Below, one piece after another: positions 19,909 through 30,024 of a stretch of 64,000 nucleotides of DNA. The notes beneath the pieces were generated by a model, which searched no databases, had not been told where the DNA came from, and worked only from the letters and a program-made list of their open reading frames with translations. Source of the stretch: Aradus depressus (lineage: Eukaryota > Arthropoda > Insecta > Hemiptera > Aradidae); the NCBI GenBank assembly GCA_963662175.1, contig OY759214.1:77636037-77700036 (forward strand). The letters run 5' to 3'. The position numbers were made by a program, and so were the translations under genes. The number at the start of each line of letters is the position of its first letter. Positions within the stretch are counted from its first letter, which is position 1.

Positions 19909-20247
19909 GTTAGGTTTTATGACTCATGCCCGGGCTTTAACTACGAGGTCATATCGCCTACTACCAGAGCGCTCTTTCGTCACTCTGGTAGACATGAGCC
20001 CGACTCTACTGTGGGAGTCCTAAATTTTGCCTACCCTAAATTTTTATTCACCTAGGGAGGGGTCTTTAACGAGTACCTGACATCATACAGGCTCGGGACC
20101 ATCGCTTAACGTCCCATCCGAAGGACGGCATGCTTAAGTTTATTTTACCTCCCAGATAAAATAAACTAAGGGCCTCGGTCGGGTTTCGAACCCACGATCT
20201 TGAGCTCAGAAGACAAGCATGCACACCACTGAGCTACCGGCGTCCTC
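19909..20247 (-). mobile_element. SINE-A copy, full length (339 bp)
   Basis: Best reference copy for the family, reverse oriented. The + strand begins GGTTAGGTTTTATGACTC (reverse of the CCTAA tail) and ends GAGCTACCGGCGTCCTC (reverse of the tRNA head with A-box GGTAGCTCAGTGG). The B box reads GGTTTCGAACCC here. A 13-bp exact target-site duplication flanks it. It sits at the end of a Rep-F copy. Confidence 0.93.
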
Positions 20248-20293
20248 TCTATAAGGAATATATTTAATTGTAAGTAATTTTTAAATGGTAACT

Positions 20294-20309
20294 CATAGCA
20301 ACGTACTTT
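20294..20309 (+). repeat. Target-site duplication, left copy
   Basis: CATAGCAACGTACTTT, repeated at 20555-20570 around SINE-B. Confidence 0.9.
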
Positions 20310-20554
20310 TTTTTTTTTTTTTTTTTTTTCCTTTTTTTTCCTTTTTTTTTTTTTTTCTCTCTTTTGGCTTTATGAACGGTGCATATTAGCCATGTCAATG
20401 TGTTATGTATAATTATTTAAGACATCCATGGCCCCGGGAGGGAGTTCTATCTACGAAATAAAACTCACTCCCGGACGGGATTCGAACCCGCAAACCATGG
20501 TGAGACCATGCGACCAAAGCCCTACGCTCTAGCCCGCACGGCCACCATGGCCCC
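20310..20554 (-). mobile_element. SINE-B copy 3, full length
   Basis: Reverse copy with a long poly-T/CT stretch (the poly-A tail) at 20310-20360, the body, and the tRNA-like head ending GGCCACCATGGCCCC. A 16-bp exact target-site duplication shows a fairly recent insertion. Confidence 0.92.
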
Positions 20555-20634
20555 CATAGCAACGTACTTTAAAATATAGTTTTTGTATTGGCAGTTTTTT
20601 GAAAAATTATGGAAACATATGTGACGGGCTTCGG

Positions 20635-20715
20635 GCCATTAGAGGATTTTCTTATATCAACAACGCTTACAGATCACTGTCTGGGGGAGAGAGGGGGTCT
20701 CCTCAAAATCATTTC
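20635..20715 (+). repeat. Rep-G fragment
   Basis: GGATTTTCTTATATCAACAAC, TTACAGATCACTGTC and CTCAAAATCATTTCAT in the family order. Confidence 0.5.
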
Positions 20716-20944
20716 ATTTTGTCTCTGTACAGGTATATGTAACATGGCTTTGGGGGCCTGAGGCTTATAATATAGCCTCATAAGCTTCATATTAGATGCG
20801 CCACTGCTGTAAAAAAAAAAAACTTTTCATCTTCTTCCAAATGATCAACCGCTTCCCAGGAAGATTTGTTGAGGAAGACTTCCTCAAACCACTAATTTAT
20901 GGAGGACCACACTTCCAACGTTTTGTTGAAACATAAAACAAAAA

Positions 20945-21155
20945 CAAGTTGTCGGTGAATCAACAACAATGTACTTCCTCAGCACGAATTAAACAATTAA
21001 GTTTTCGCTCTCCCTCTAAAACCAATCTATCATTTTGGCTTACAATAATTGTCAGAAGTCCTTGTGAAAAACAACTAATAATTATTATTAGTTGTTTTTC
21101 ACACGGACTTCTGAACCCTTTGACTAAATTTTGTGTCAATACATTTATTACTTTA
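20945..21155 (+). repeat. Rep-C element with an inserted palindrome
   Basis: Starts GTTGTCGGTGAATCAAC, then TACTTCCTCAGCACGAATTAA, TTTTCGCTCTCCCTC, and ends at ACATTTATTAC. The 61-bp palindrome at 21053-21113 interrupts the usual CTTATGTAAG-type spacer. Confidence 0.65.
21053..21113. repeat. 61-bp near-perfect palindrome
   Basis: CAGAAGTCCTTGTGAAAAAC pairs with GTTTTTCACACGGACTTCTG, with the middle ACTAATAAT/ATTATTAGT also pairing. One mismatch, virtually no loop. Confidence 0.9.
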
Positions 21156-21159
21156 TATA

Positions 21160-21785
21160 TTTATATTATTTATTGGGATGAAATGATGAGGTACTTGAAT
21201 GGAAAATACTGAACCTCTCTTGCTATTGTAGTATACAATATTATAATTACTATTGTAGACGAGCCAAAAATTTCATAGTTTAACAATTTAAATCATTATT
21301 GTGATCTAATGCTATTCTATTTTTCCTAATATTATATATAATATTACTTATTACTATTTAATCATATTATTATTTACTGTTTATTAATATTTTTAAGTCG
21401 TATTAATTTTCATCATCATTTTATAACATTTATTATAACTAGGCTCAAATCTTATGATTTAAAATTAAAATCTGAAATTAATATTAGTATACCGAACCAG
21501 AAGATTATAATTATGATTATTTTGATTTAAACTCTAAAGGTCAAATATATATATTTATATTGAAAAAAATACTTTCTTGTTCATAAATAAAATTTATTAT
21601 GTAATTAGGCGAAGGTATAATTTGATCTATAAACAAGTTGTAATTGTATTTTGTTGTTCTATACTTGAACTATGTTCTATACTTATTTTCTTCTTTATTT
21701 GTAAATAATGACGACTACACTCTGATGGTCATCTGACCAAGAGGTCATCTTTGGTATAAAACTTTGGATTTTTCGGATTATTTAA
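21160..21785. other. AT-rich spacer
   Basis: No gene or known element recognised. Confidence 0.45.
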
Positions 21786-21787
21786 AA

Positions 21788-21848
<61 letters not shown>

Positions 21849-21915
21849 CATACATATATATATATATACACATATATATATATACATACATATGTATATA
21901 TATATATATATATTT
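21788..21915. repeat. (TA)n microsatellite
   Basis: Alternating TA with interspersed CATACA units. Confidence 0.95.
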
Positions 21916-21954
21916 GTTTATAAATAAATAAAGACATAATAATAACATTTATTA

Positions 21955-22535
21955 AAGTGATACTTATTGAGGTTTTTGAGTTGAGCGCCCTTCTCTGATC
22001 CCCCTGTTGTCGACTTGGCTGAAGATCAATGTCGACCTAATAAGGTTCTGTATACACATATAAAATGTCATTTCATAAATTCTATCAGGAATTATTGTGT
22101 ACACACACAAAAGATACATGCACAAACAATGCAGACAGGATTTTTTTTTTTTCATTTTTGATTTGTGGGTTTCGATTTCCATGAAATTTACGATGAAAAC
22201 TCAACAAAAGAATAACATAGCAACCCATTGGAAAAAAAAAATAAAGTTTGGGATGTGGGCCACAGGGACCCAAGGGGTAGGAGGAGAGTTCAATGATGGA
22301 TGTAAAGTCAGGATAAAAAATAGTGAGAAGTGTTGTTAGTTTCATGTTTGTAGCTGCAACCGTCTGAAATTTTAGTATGAGGATTCAGAAGACACTATGT
22401 AACTCATAAGTTCAGTTTTAGCCCAAACAGTGGATTGACTTTGGAGAGAGAGCGAAAACATAATTGATTATTTCGTTCTAGGAAAATACATAGTCAATGA
22501 TTCAACGAGCACTTTTTTTTTATAATTTTTGGAAT
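21955..22535. repeat. Rep-C halves in opposite orientation
   Basis: A forward half at about 21955-22160 (GATCCCCCTGTTGTCGAC, then the ACACACAAAAG run and T-rich tract) is followed by a reverse end at about 22365-22535 (TTTTAGTATGAGGATTCAG, GAGAGAGAGCGAAAAC, ATTCAACGAGCAC). The DNA between is unassigned. Confidence 0.5.
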
Positions 22536-22539
22536 CAGG

Positions 22540-23040
22540 AGTCGAAAAACATGAAATTCAGGTGGAAATATCCAATTTCTGACCGACCGGCGTTCGCAAA
22601 ATAATATCAAATTTGTTAAATTAAAATTAACATTCAATTATTAGATTATCAATTATATGAGCCACGTTTATTTACGAGCACATAATAATTCCGTAACTCA
22701 CGAATCATTTAGGTATTTTTATTGTACATTCATACATATGTACATTGTATTTATAATGAAGGGAACGCTAATACAATATTTTATTACTTCACTAATATCC
22801 TATAAATAAATTATAATAAATACATAGTTGAAAATAAAACATTTGAAAATTACCGATTTTTTTAACAAATAATATTTTTAGAATTTTAGATTTTGTTTTA
22901 AATATGTATGTAATTAAACGCAGATTTCAAAATATATTTTTAATTCTTGGATAAATATACATATTTACATATATACTTACATATAATAAATCAATATTCA
23001 GTATGTACATACGTGTATTATTCCTTAGCTCACCTAAAAA
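22540..23040. other. AT-rich spacer
   Basis: Nothing recognised. Confidence 0.45.
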
Positions 23041-23079
23041 CACTTTTTTTTATGCTTTAATTGATATATTTTTTCTCAT

Positions 23080-23166
23080 TAATTGATTATTTCCGCTATC
23101 CGGCGTTTTCAGTTAACCGGCTTCACGTCGGTCCAGACAACGCCGGATAAAGGAGAGTCTATTGTA
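23080..23166. mobile_element. Possible pogo/Tigger-like element end
   Basis: TCCGCTATCCGGCG and CGCCGGATAAAGGAGAGTCT near 23145-23160 resemble terminal sequences of pogo-class elements (read in reverse, AGACTCTCCTTTATCCGGC). No matching opposite end was found. Confidence 0.25.
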
Positions 23167-23499
23167 CATACTTCGTATAGCTGGGGAGGTAAAAAAGAAA
23201 ACAGAGCTAGTTTATGGTACATTGAGGTTTAAATATGAAAGAGGTAGAAAGAAATTTGGTTAAGCAGTTTTGGTTGTAGATAACCTCCAACATAGAATTT
23301 TTACGTCTAACGGCCTGGAAAAAGTTGACTTGTTGAAGAAGGCACAACTCCCACTCGACTTCCTTTGTCAAGCTAACTCAGCCCCGTTCAGGTCCCAAGC
23401 ATCCAAAAAAAAGATTGTGAAGATATTTTCAGTTGAGAATTTCTGAATGAACATTTTCCATAAGAACTAATTTCCCGCAAAAATATGTTATGTGGCTAC

Positions 23500-23580
23500 T
23501 ATAGGACTTTCTTTGTAAGCGTGTTTGGTATAAGAAAGTCTTGTAGTGGTCACGTCACATATATTTTATTTTTATTCTTC
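23500..23580 (-). repeat. Rep-G fragment
   Basis: GTTTGGTATAAGAAAGTC and GTGGTCACGTCACATAT, the reverse of the Rep-G start. Confidence 0.5.
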
Positions 23581-23654
23581 TTTTTCTAGATTTTTTGCAT
23601 AAATACTACCAATAATAAAAATATATTTAATAATTCGTTGCTCGTCGTAATACA

Positions 23655-24034
23655 ATTAGTTAGTTATTATGACCGGGGTTCAACTACGAGGACATATCGC
23701 CTACTACCAGAGCGCTCTTTTGTCACTCTGGTGGAAATGAGCCCGAATCTATTGTGGTAGTAATACATTTTCAAATGTACTCCAGTATAAGCTCAACATT
23801 TAGGTCTTCATGGATTTGGAGGATGGAGGTGTCCCTCGAGTGAAAATATCTTATAAAAGTAAGATATATTTTAAAATCACTTCAGAATTATGCTGTACAA
23901 TAAAGCATAGAAAATCGCTGATTCCAACAATTTACAACCTACTTTCCTCGGGGACCATCGCTTAACGTCCCGTCTGAAGGACGGCGTACTTTATTTTATT
24001 TTACCTCCCAGATAAAATAAACTAAGGGTCGGTC
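23655..24034 (-). mobile_element. Composite SINE-A / Rep-G repeat, copy 1
   Basis: SINE-A tail sequence (23655-23765) and SINE-A body (23947-24034) are separated by about 170 bp that is not SINE. The middle includes GGAGGATGGAGGTGTCCCTC and ATTATGCTGTACAATAAAGC. The same middle segment with the same junction to the SINE tail (CATTTTCAAATGT) is found reversed at about 47045-47325. The junction is therefore ancestral and was copied, not assembled independently. Confidence 0.75.
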
Positions 24035-24044
24035 GACGCAATAC

Positions 24045-24420
24045 AATTAAACATTATTTTGAAATATTTCTTAAGGAAATTTATTTTTCATTGTTTCAGA
24101 AGCTATAACTTTTGTCGTATTGATCCTATCTCAAATTTGAGGAGTTATTAGCGATTGGATTACAAACGGTTTTCGGAAATAGGACGAACTGCGAAAAATC
24201 GTATTGCATATAAAATATGCATTCCATTTTTTTCTAGAAATTTTTCTTGTAAAGATTTCTGATTAGACCATCATTTCATCCAATCAGATCTATCAGCACA
24301 TGTGAAAATGGTCAAGGCGTATTCAGGAGGCTTTGAAACGTGAATTTCCGTTGAAACCTTGATCTCAGATTTTCGAACGGATACAATACTTCTTTACACT
24401 ACAGGTATAAGTAAGTAAAA
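24045..24420 (-). repeat. Rep-F element, reverse copy
   Basis: From AGCTATAACTTTTGTCGTATTG through GACCATCATTTCATCC, AGGCGTATTCAGGAG and CTTGATCTCAGATTTTCG to the hairpin end ACTACAGGTATAAGTAAG. Confidence 0.7.
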
Positions 24421-24439
24421 ATAAAGAATATAAATATAT

Positions 24440-24478
24440 GATATGACAGGATTTTCTTATACCAATCACATTTTTACA
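24440..24478 (+). repeat. Rep-G fragment, left part, with TSD
   Basis: ATATGACAGGATTTTCTTATACCAATC; continues after the SINE-A at 24799 as TTTTTACAGATCACATTCCC. ACATTTTTACA at 24468-24478 is duplicated at 24799-24809. Confidence 0.6.
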
Positions 24479-24798
24479 ATTTCAGAGGGCACCGGTAGCT
24501 CAGTGGTATGCGTACTTGCCTTCTGAACTCAAGATCGTGGATTCGAAACCCGGCTGAGGTCCTTAGTATATTTTATCTGGTAGCACGCCGTCCTTTGGAT
24601 GGGACGTTAAGCGATGGTCTCAAGCCTGAACGATGTCAGGTACTCCTTAAAGACCCCTGCCCTAGGTGAATAAAAATTTAGTGTAGGGGAAAATTTAGGA
24701 CTCCCACAGTCAGGCTCATGTCCACCAGAGTGACGAAAGAGCGCTCTGGTAGTAGGCAATATGACCTCGTAGTTAAAGCCCGGGCATAAGTTATAATA
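24479..24798 (+). mobile_element. SINE-A copy with 11-bp TSD
   Basis: Nearly full length, from AGAGGGCACCGGTAGCTCAG to GGGCATAAGTTATAATA. The CCTAA tail is lost. It sits inside a Rep-G copy. Confidence 0.9.
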
Positions 24799-24869
24799 AC
24801 ATTTTTACAGATCACATTCCCACTTCCCACCCCGTTCTCAAATTCATTTCTTACTTCAATTATTGGGTT

Positions 24870-24995
24870 ATTTCTTCCTGACTTTTTTTTTCAATTTGCG
24901 GAATGGTAGGGTCGGAAAACTTGAAATTCCTGTGAAAATTCAACATCGAATTTCTGTCCGACTATACTTCCCATAACTGGAGAAGTAAAAGAAAA
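24870..24995 (+). repeat. Rep-C hairpin end
   Basis: CGGAAAACTTGAAATTCC, CAACATCGAATTTCTG and the terminal ACTTCCCATAACTGGAGAAG hairpin. Confidence 0.65.
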
Positions 24996-25615
24996 TGGAA
25001 AAGCGGATTGTATAACAAGAATTTTCTTTAGTCTGGGGGTCTGATGCTGAGAACTACGGGTTCAGCCTCGCTGGTTAAAGACCACTTACATCTATTTAAT
25101 TAAAATATTCATACAAAATAGGTACTTTGGTTCCATAAGCCGACCCGGAGTATTACAGGTAGGCTCTCTTTGTTTTTATCCAATTCAACTGGAGATGGGC
25201 TGAATAAAAAAATATCTGAAACTTTTTAAATTTTATTTTGTAGGTACGGTTTCAAAAAAACTATCGGAAAGGATTCTGAAAAACAGTTTCTCGAAAACCT
25301 TTCAAACGTAAAATTTATATAATTGTTGTATTTATAAATATAAGTTGGCATTATTTAATAAGTTGCTGGCAAATTTAAAACAGAATATTTTTAGCGGTGC
25401 CTGCAAAATACGATTACACCATGTCTACTTTCTATGCACTGATGCCATGATAGATTTCATGTTGTTTACGAAAGGCCCTTCTTCTCTTCAAACATAATTT
25501 TCTAGAAAAATGAAATGTACATATTTTCTATCACGATTTTCAATCAGATGTTTGCAGAAATGTTTGTTCTTTGTCGAACGAAAGTTTATCAATGCAGAAG
25601 TAGGTCAAATTGTGC
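24996..25615. other. Unassigned DNA
   Basis: No gene or known repeat recognised. Confidence 0.4.
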
Positions 25616-25619
25616 CTAT

Positions 25620-25960
25620 TAATAATTTAAGTGCCTTATGAGGTTTTGAATTCACATATGAAATTTTGTGTCGATACATTCATTACAACGGCAGTTATTA
25701 GTTTTTATGTTAAGCCTTCCCCCTATTCCCCCCTTTCCATTTGGTCGATTTGGCTGCAAAATAATGGGTGTCATCGTTAGAGGGTTCTGGATTCACATAT
25801 AAAATTTCGCGTCGATACATCGGGAGTTATCGTGTTCACAGGTAGACAGACTTTTTTTTTCATATTTGGAACCTAGAGTTCGGAAAATATGAAAACTTGT
25901 TGGCTTTTTGACCGACTACATAACTTTCCCTACACTTCGTATAGCCGGGGTAGTGAAAGA
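25620..25960 (+). repeat. Rep-C element, two units and hairpin end
   Basis: Internal units at about 25630-25760 and 25760-25850, then the T-rich tract, GAAAATATGAAAACTTG and the terminal hairpin CCCTACACTTCGTATAGCCGGGG (in two parts). It directly abuts LINE sequence. Confidence 0.7.
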
Positions 25961-25978
25961 GACATTTTTCGAGAAACT

Positions 25979-26325
25979 GCTTTTCAGGAGAGTCCTTTTC
26001 ATACTGGATGGTCAAAATGTCATCCCTGATCATCAGTTTGATTTCCGGAAACACCAATCAACCTTGCGTCAGTGCCATCGCTTTGTAGACGTCATTGCAT
26101 CCACACGCCTTTCTCGACGTTGAACGAGCGTTTGACAGAGTTTGGCACCCGGGCTTACAGTGGAAGCACAAAGACGTCCTTCACATTCTTCCTAATCCTA
26201 AAATCTTACCTTTCAGAAAGAACCTTTTGTGTAAGCCAGGATTTTGCCCTTTCTCTCATGTCTTCACTAAAAGCTGGTGCTCCTCAAGGAAGTATCCTTT
26301 ACACAATATATTGTGATGTAAAAAA
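25979..26325 (+). pseudogene. LINE-J reverse transcriptase fragment (fingers/palm)
   Basis: Three frames carry consecutive pieces of a jockey-like RT. First comes VIPDHQFDFRKHQSTLRQCHR (shown to 20 residues; the PxQFGFRxxxST motif). Then AFLDVERAFDRVWHPGL, with the catalytic Asp of motif A. Then YLSERTFCVSQDF and LKAGAPQGSILYTIY (motif B). At least two frameshifts separate them, and the YxDD box is missing. A dead fragment. Confidence 0.8.
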
Positions 26326-26329
26326 TTTA

Positions 26330-27465
26330 CATACATTAAGATGATTAATATTTTATAAAATCAATTATTATTATTATTATTATTTGTGTAAAAAACAGCT
26401 GTTAGGAGTGAAGTGACCTGAATAGTGAATAAATATACAAAGATGAACTAGTCACATTTTGTTTTAAAACGAAATGTGAACAACCAATGAATGGAGTACA
26501 AAAGACGACGATCAGCTATTTTAAATAGTGTGAAACAGTCTAAGTTGTGTTGTGGAAGTGGACAATCTAGAGAGAGAAGTGTTTTTAGGGTTAAGGTGTA
26601 GTGAACCAGTCTGAGTGGGAGAAGATGTAGGAGTGAAAATTATAACATTGGATGTACGTAGAAGAGAAAAAGTACTTTTTATTTATATGTATATAAGCCC
26701 AAAATATAAAATAATTATAAATAGTGGCCACTATAAAACAGAAAAAAGACTGATATAGTTTTAAGTAATTATTTCGTACGATTTCTTTTTGTAAAATAAT
26801 TTCATTTTTTTTTTCCAATCTTTAATTCGTAATGTATGTTAAGAAAAAATAAACCGAATATTTGTTCTCTAATTCTATGCTATTCATTTTCCCTGTGAAC
26901 CCAGTAAGATAATTTATACTCTTGGATTGGATTGAACATACTTGCAAATTTATAAAAACAAGAAGGCATCTCTTTTCGCGTAAATCAAAGAAATGTCCTC
27001 TATGTATCTCTCACACCTGGTGACCTGCGAAAAATCCTGTGTTTCAGATTTCTCTGCAACGTTTATTTGAAGAGATCTTTGATTAGGTGATAAATATAAG
27101 TGTACTTGAGCGCCTAAGTAAAGAGATTTTAAATTTTTGGTCGATTTCGACTTTAATTTATGAGAATTGAGTGATTCAATTTTCAAAAAAATTATAAATA
27201 GCCCCCTCTTTTGTATACGCCACTACCGGACTGATATAACTGATACGTACTCCAATTCTCTAGGAAGCCCCAAACTTCCTGGTCGACTGTCCGACTGACC
27301 CCCTGGCTAACGGACTATTCCCATCCTTCCGGATCAGTTCCCCAGATAATTTACGTGGTCCCCTCTATTTAACCCTGATTTACTTTTAAACAATTGTTTG
27401 CTCTTCCGCTATTTGGGTTTAATCTGGTTGGAGGTTCTCAGTCCCACAATTACATACAACAGTTT
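26330..27465. other. Unassigned AT-rich DNA
   Basis: No gene recognised. Frames at 26591-26818 and 26950-27186 on the minus strand have no motif. The segment 27205-27370 is GC-richer but unidentified. Confidence 0.4.
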
Positions 27466-27479
27466 TAAGACTATCCGTC

Positions 27480-27900
27480 ACATTTCATCATACATTTAAG
27501 TTGTCTCTCTTCCTCTGTAACCAATCTATCGATTTGGTTGATAATCGGTAAGTATCTTATTCAAGGACATCTGAATCACCATACGAAATTTCTCACTGAT
27601 ACGTTTATTAGATCGGCAGTTACAAGAGTTACAGTATTAAGCCCTCCTCCCCTCTATTTTCCACATCCCTTTGGCCAAATCGTCTGAAAATTGTTAGATG
27701 TCTTCATGACGGTTTTAATTTACATATGAAATTTCGTTTCCATACATTTACTACATCAGTTGTAAGAGTTTCTGTGTTATGCTTTCCCTCAAAGCCTCGC
27801 CTCCTTTTGGCCAATTCGGCCAGAAAATTCAAAAAAATTTCTCTACAAGTATTCACCGGTGAATGAACGATTATTCACACATTTATGAATTAAGTTTTCG
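27480..27900 (+). repeat. Rep-C element, diverged
   Basis: CTCTCTTCCTCTGTAACC block, then two units (CTGATACGTTTATTAGATCGG and CATACATTTACTACATCAG). Confidence 0.55.
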
Positions 27901-28225
27901 CTCTCGTTACAAATACATACAATATATACTTCAGAAGAACCTGACCTGATTCACTAAAAGGATATACGGATGACCCTCCCGTCAGTCCTTTTAGTGAAGT
28001 AGGTTTGATAACCTGATAATTAAAGGCTTTATCTACATTCTCCAAGCTCTTTGGGAAATGTCCACATTCTCTGGGGAATATGTACATTCACCGTCTAATC
28101 ATATTTATAGGAACATATGTTTAATAATAATCTTATTTCCAAAGTTAAAGGTGATAAGTAGCTACTGTCAACATTAGCTGACCAGCTGATAGGTACTCAG
28201 CTAATATAGACAATAACAAGCAATT

Positions 28226-28470
28226 AGAGGGCGCTGGTAGCTCAGAAGGAGTAAAAACCGTGAGCACGCCGTCTATCGGATGGGACGTTAAGCGATGGTC
28301 CCGAGCCTGTACGATGTCAAGTAATCTTGACCCCTAGCCTAGGTGAATAAACCTGGATAGGCAGAATTTAGGATTCCCACTGTACAGTCGGGCTCATGTC
28401 CACCTGAGCGACGATAGAGCGCTCTGGTAGTAGGCGATATGACCTTGTAGTTAAAGCCCGAGATGAGTCA
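28226..28470 (+). mobile_element. SINE-A copy with internal deletion
   Basis: Starts AGAGGGCGCTGGTAGCTCAG, loses the B-box part of the head, and continues from GAGCACGCCGTC to GCCCGAGATGAGTCAC. Confidence 0.85.
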
Positions 28471-28604
28471 CAATAATAAACTAACAATCAATTGTCATTA
28501 AGGACTATATTTCTGACATTATCAGTAATGTATATGTGTATTGGGGCTGGTGTACACCTAGGGACCTAAGCATCCAATGCTCTTATTCCTGTTAGCTCAA
28601 TTGT

Positions 28605-28790
28605 GAAAGTATTTTTTGACGAATACCTGACATCATACAGGATCGGGAGCATTACGTAACGTGCCATCCGAAGGAGGACGTGCTCAAGGTTTACTGCCCA
28701 GATAAAAAACATAAGGGCTCGGCCGAGTTTCGAACCCTCGATGTTGAGCTCAACTAGCAAGCAACTTACCTCTGAGCTACCGGTGTCCTC
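28605..28790 (-). mobile_element. SINE-A copy, tail missing
   Basis: Reverse orientation from ACCTGACATCATACAGG to GAGCTACCGGTGTCCTC. Confidence 0.85.
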
Positions 28791-28799
28791 ACGTACATA

Positions 28800-29110
28800 G
28801 CACTAGTGTAGATTGGAAGGGGCGTCCCACACCTCCCCCAGTCAGCTAGCTCCTAGCCTCCTATGACCTCCTGATAGCTTTCCTATGCAAATGTGGACAG
28901 ATGGTGTACTTCACTACACCTACCTCCTACCTGCACCCCACCGTGTGCAACAAACACTGCATTTCTTTCTTTGTTGTACGTTAAATCTACTTTAATGCAC
29001 TTTAGTAGATTGATCTTTTTTTCTTTTTTAGGTTCCTGTTTCAAATGGGATCACAAGAAGACGGTTAATTCGATGTCCCCTAAGAATAAATACATACAGA
29101 GTCAAAATGA
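28800..29110. other. Unassigned DNA
   Basis: An acceptor-like T-rich tract ending TTTTTTAG at 29030 precedes a short open frame. This is too weak to call an exon. Confidence 0.35.
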
Positions 29111-29114
29111 AAAA

Positions 29115-29381
29115 TGCAACAAATAAAATATCAGTATGCCCTAAAAAGAAACAAATAAAATATCAGTATGCCCTAAAAAGAAACAAATAAAATATCAGTA
29201 TGCCCTAAAAAGAAACAAATAAAATATCAGTATGCCCTAAAAAGAAACAAATAAAATATCAGTATGCCCTAAAAAGAAACAAATAAAATATCAGTATGCC
29301 CTAAAAAGAAACAAATAAAATATCAGTATGCCCTAAAAAAAATAAATAAAATATCAGTATGCCCTAAAAAGAAAAAAAAAA
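29115..29381 (+). repeat. 32-bp tandem repeat, eight copies
   Basis: Unit contains AAATAAAATATCAGTATGCC followed by CTAAAAAGAAAC. The TCAGTATG core occurs at 29131 and then every 32 bp, the last interval being 31. Copies are nearly identical. Confidence 0.95.
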
Positions 29382-29391
29382 TGTCCTCGGT

Positions 29392-29602
29392 GAATGGAGA
29401 TGTTCCCGTGATGGCCCATGGTGTGCCTGTACGATGTCAGGAACTCAATAATGACCCCAACCCTAAGTGAATGAACTTAGACAAACGTAGACAAAATGTA
29501 GAACTCCCACAGTACAGTCGGCTCATGTCCACCAGAGCGACGGAAGAGGTCTCTGGTAGTAGGCGATATGACCTCGTAGTTAAAGCCCGGGTATGAGACA
29601 CA
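29392..29602 (+). mobile_element. SINE-A copy, head missing
   Basis: GTGCCTGTACGATGTCAGGAAC through CCAGAGCGACGG to GGGTATGAGACACAA. Confidence 0.8.
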
Positions 29603-29680
29603 ATATCTAACTATAGAAAAATATATATATACTGTGTCACCTTATATATGTTATATATATATATATAAAACATATATAAG

Positions 29681-30024
29681 GTGCCGGTAGCTCAGTGGTA
29701 TGCGTGCTTGACTTCTGAGCTCAAGAACGTGGGTTCGAAACCCGACCGAGGCCCTTAGTTTATTTTATCTGGGAGGTAAAATAAACTTAAGCACGCCGTC
29801 CTTCGGATGGGACGTTAAGCGATGGTCCCGAGCCTGTACAATGTCAGGTACTCGTTAAAGACCCCTACCCTAGATGTAAAAAAAATTTAGGGTAGGCAAA
29901 ATTTAGGACTCCCACAGTAGAGTCGGGCTCATGTCCACCAGAGTGACAAAAGAGCACTCTGGTAGTAGGCGATATGACCTCATAGTTAAAGCCCGGGCAT
30001 GAGTCATAAAACCTAACCTAACCT
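29681..30024 (+). mobile_element. SINE-A copy, full length with CCTAA tail
   Basis: GTGCCGGTAGCTCAGTGG head, GGTTCGAAACCC B box, intact body and AAAACCTAACCTAACCT tail. It is preceded by a (TA)n palindrome (29610-29680). A clean TSD is not evident. Confidence 0.9.

Noticed and set aside
23080..23166. Complete pogo/Tigger element
   Set aside because: Only one end-like sequence is visible; the opposite end and transposase are absent, so it is kept as a low-confidence end only.
29115..29381. CRISPR array
   Set aside because: The 32-bp units are contiguous tandem repeats with no unique spacers, in a eukaryotic context.
29681..29760. tRNA gene (A and B boxes present)
   Set aside because: The tRNA-like head continues into a repeated non-tRNA body in every copy and no acceptor stem forms; these are SINE heads.
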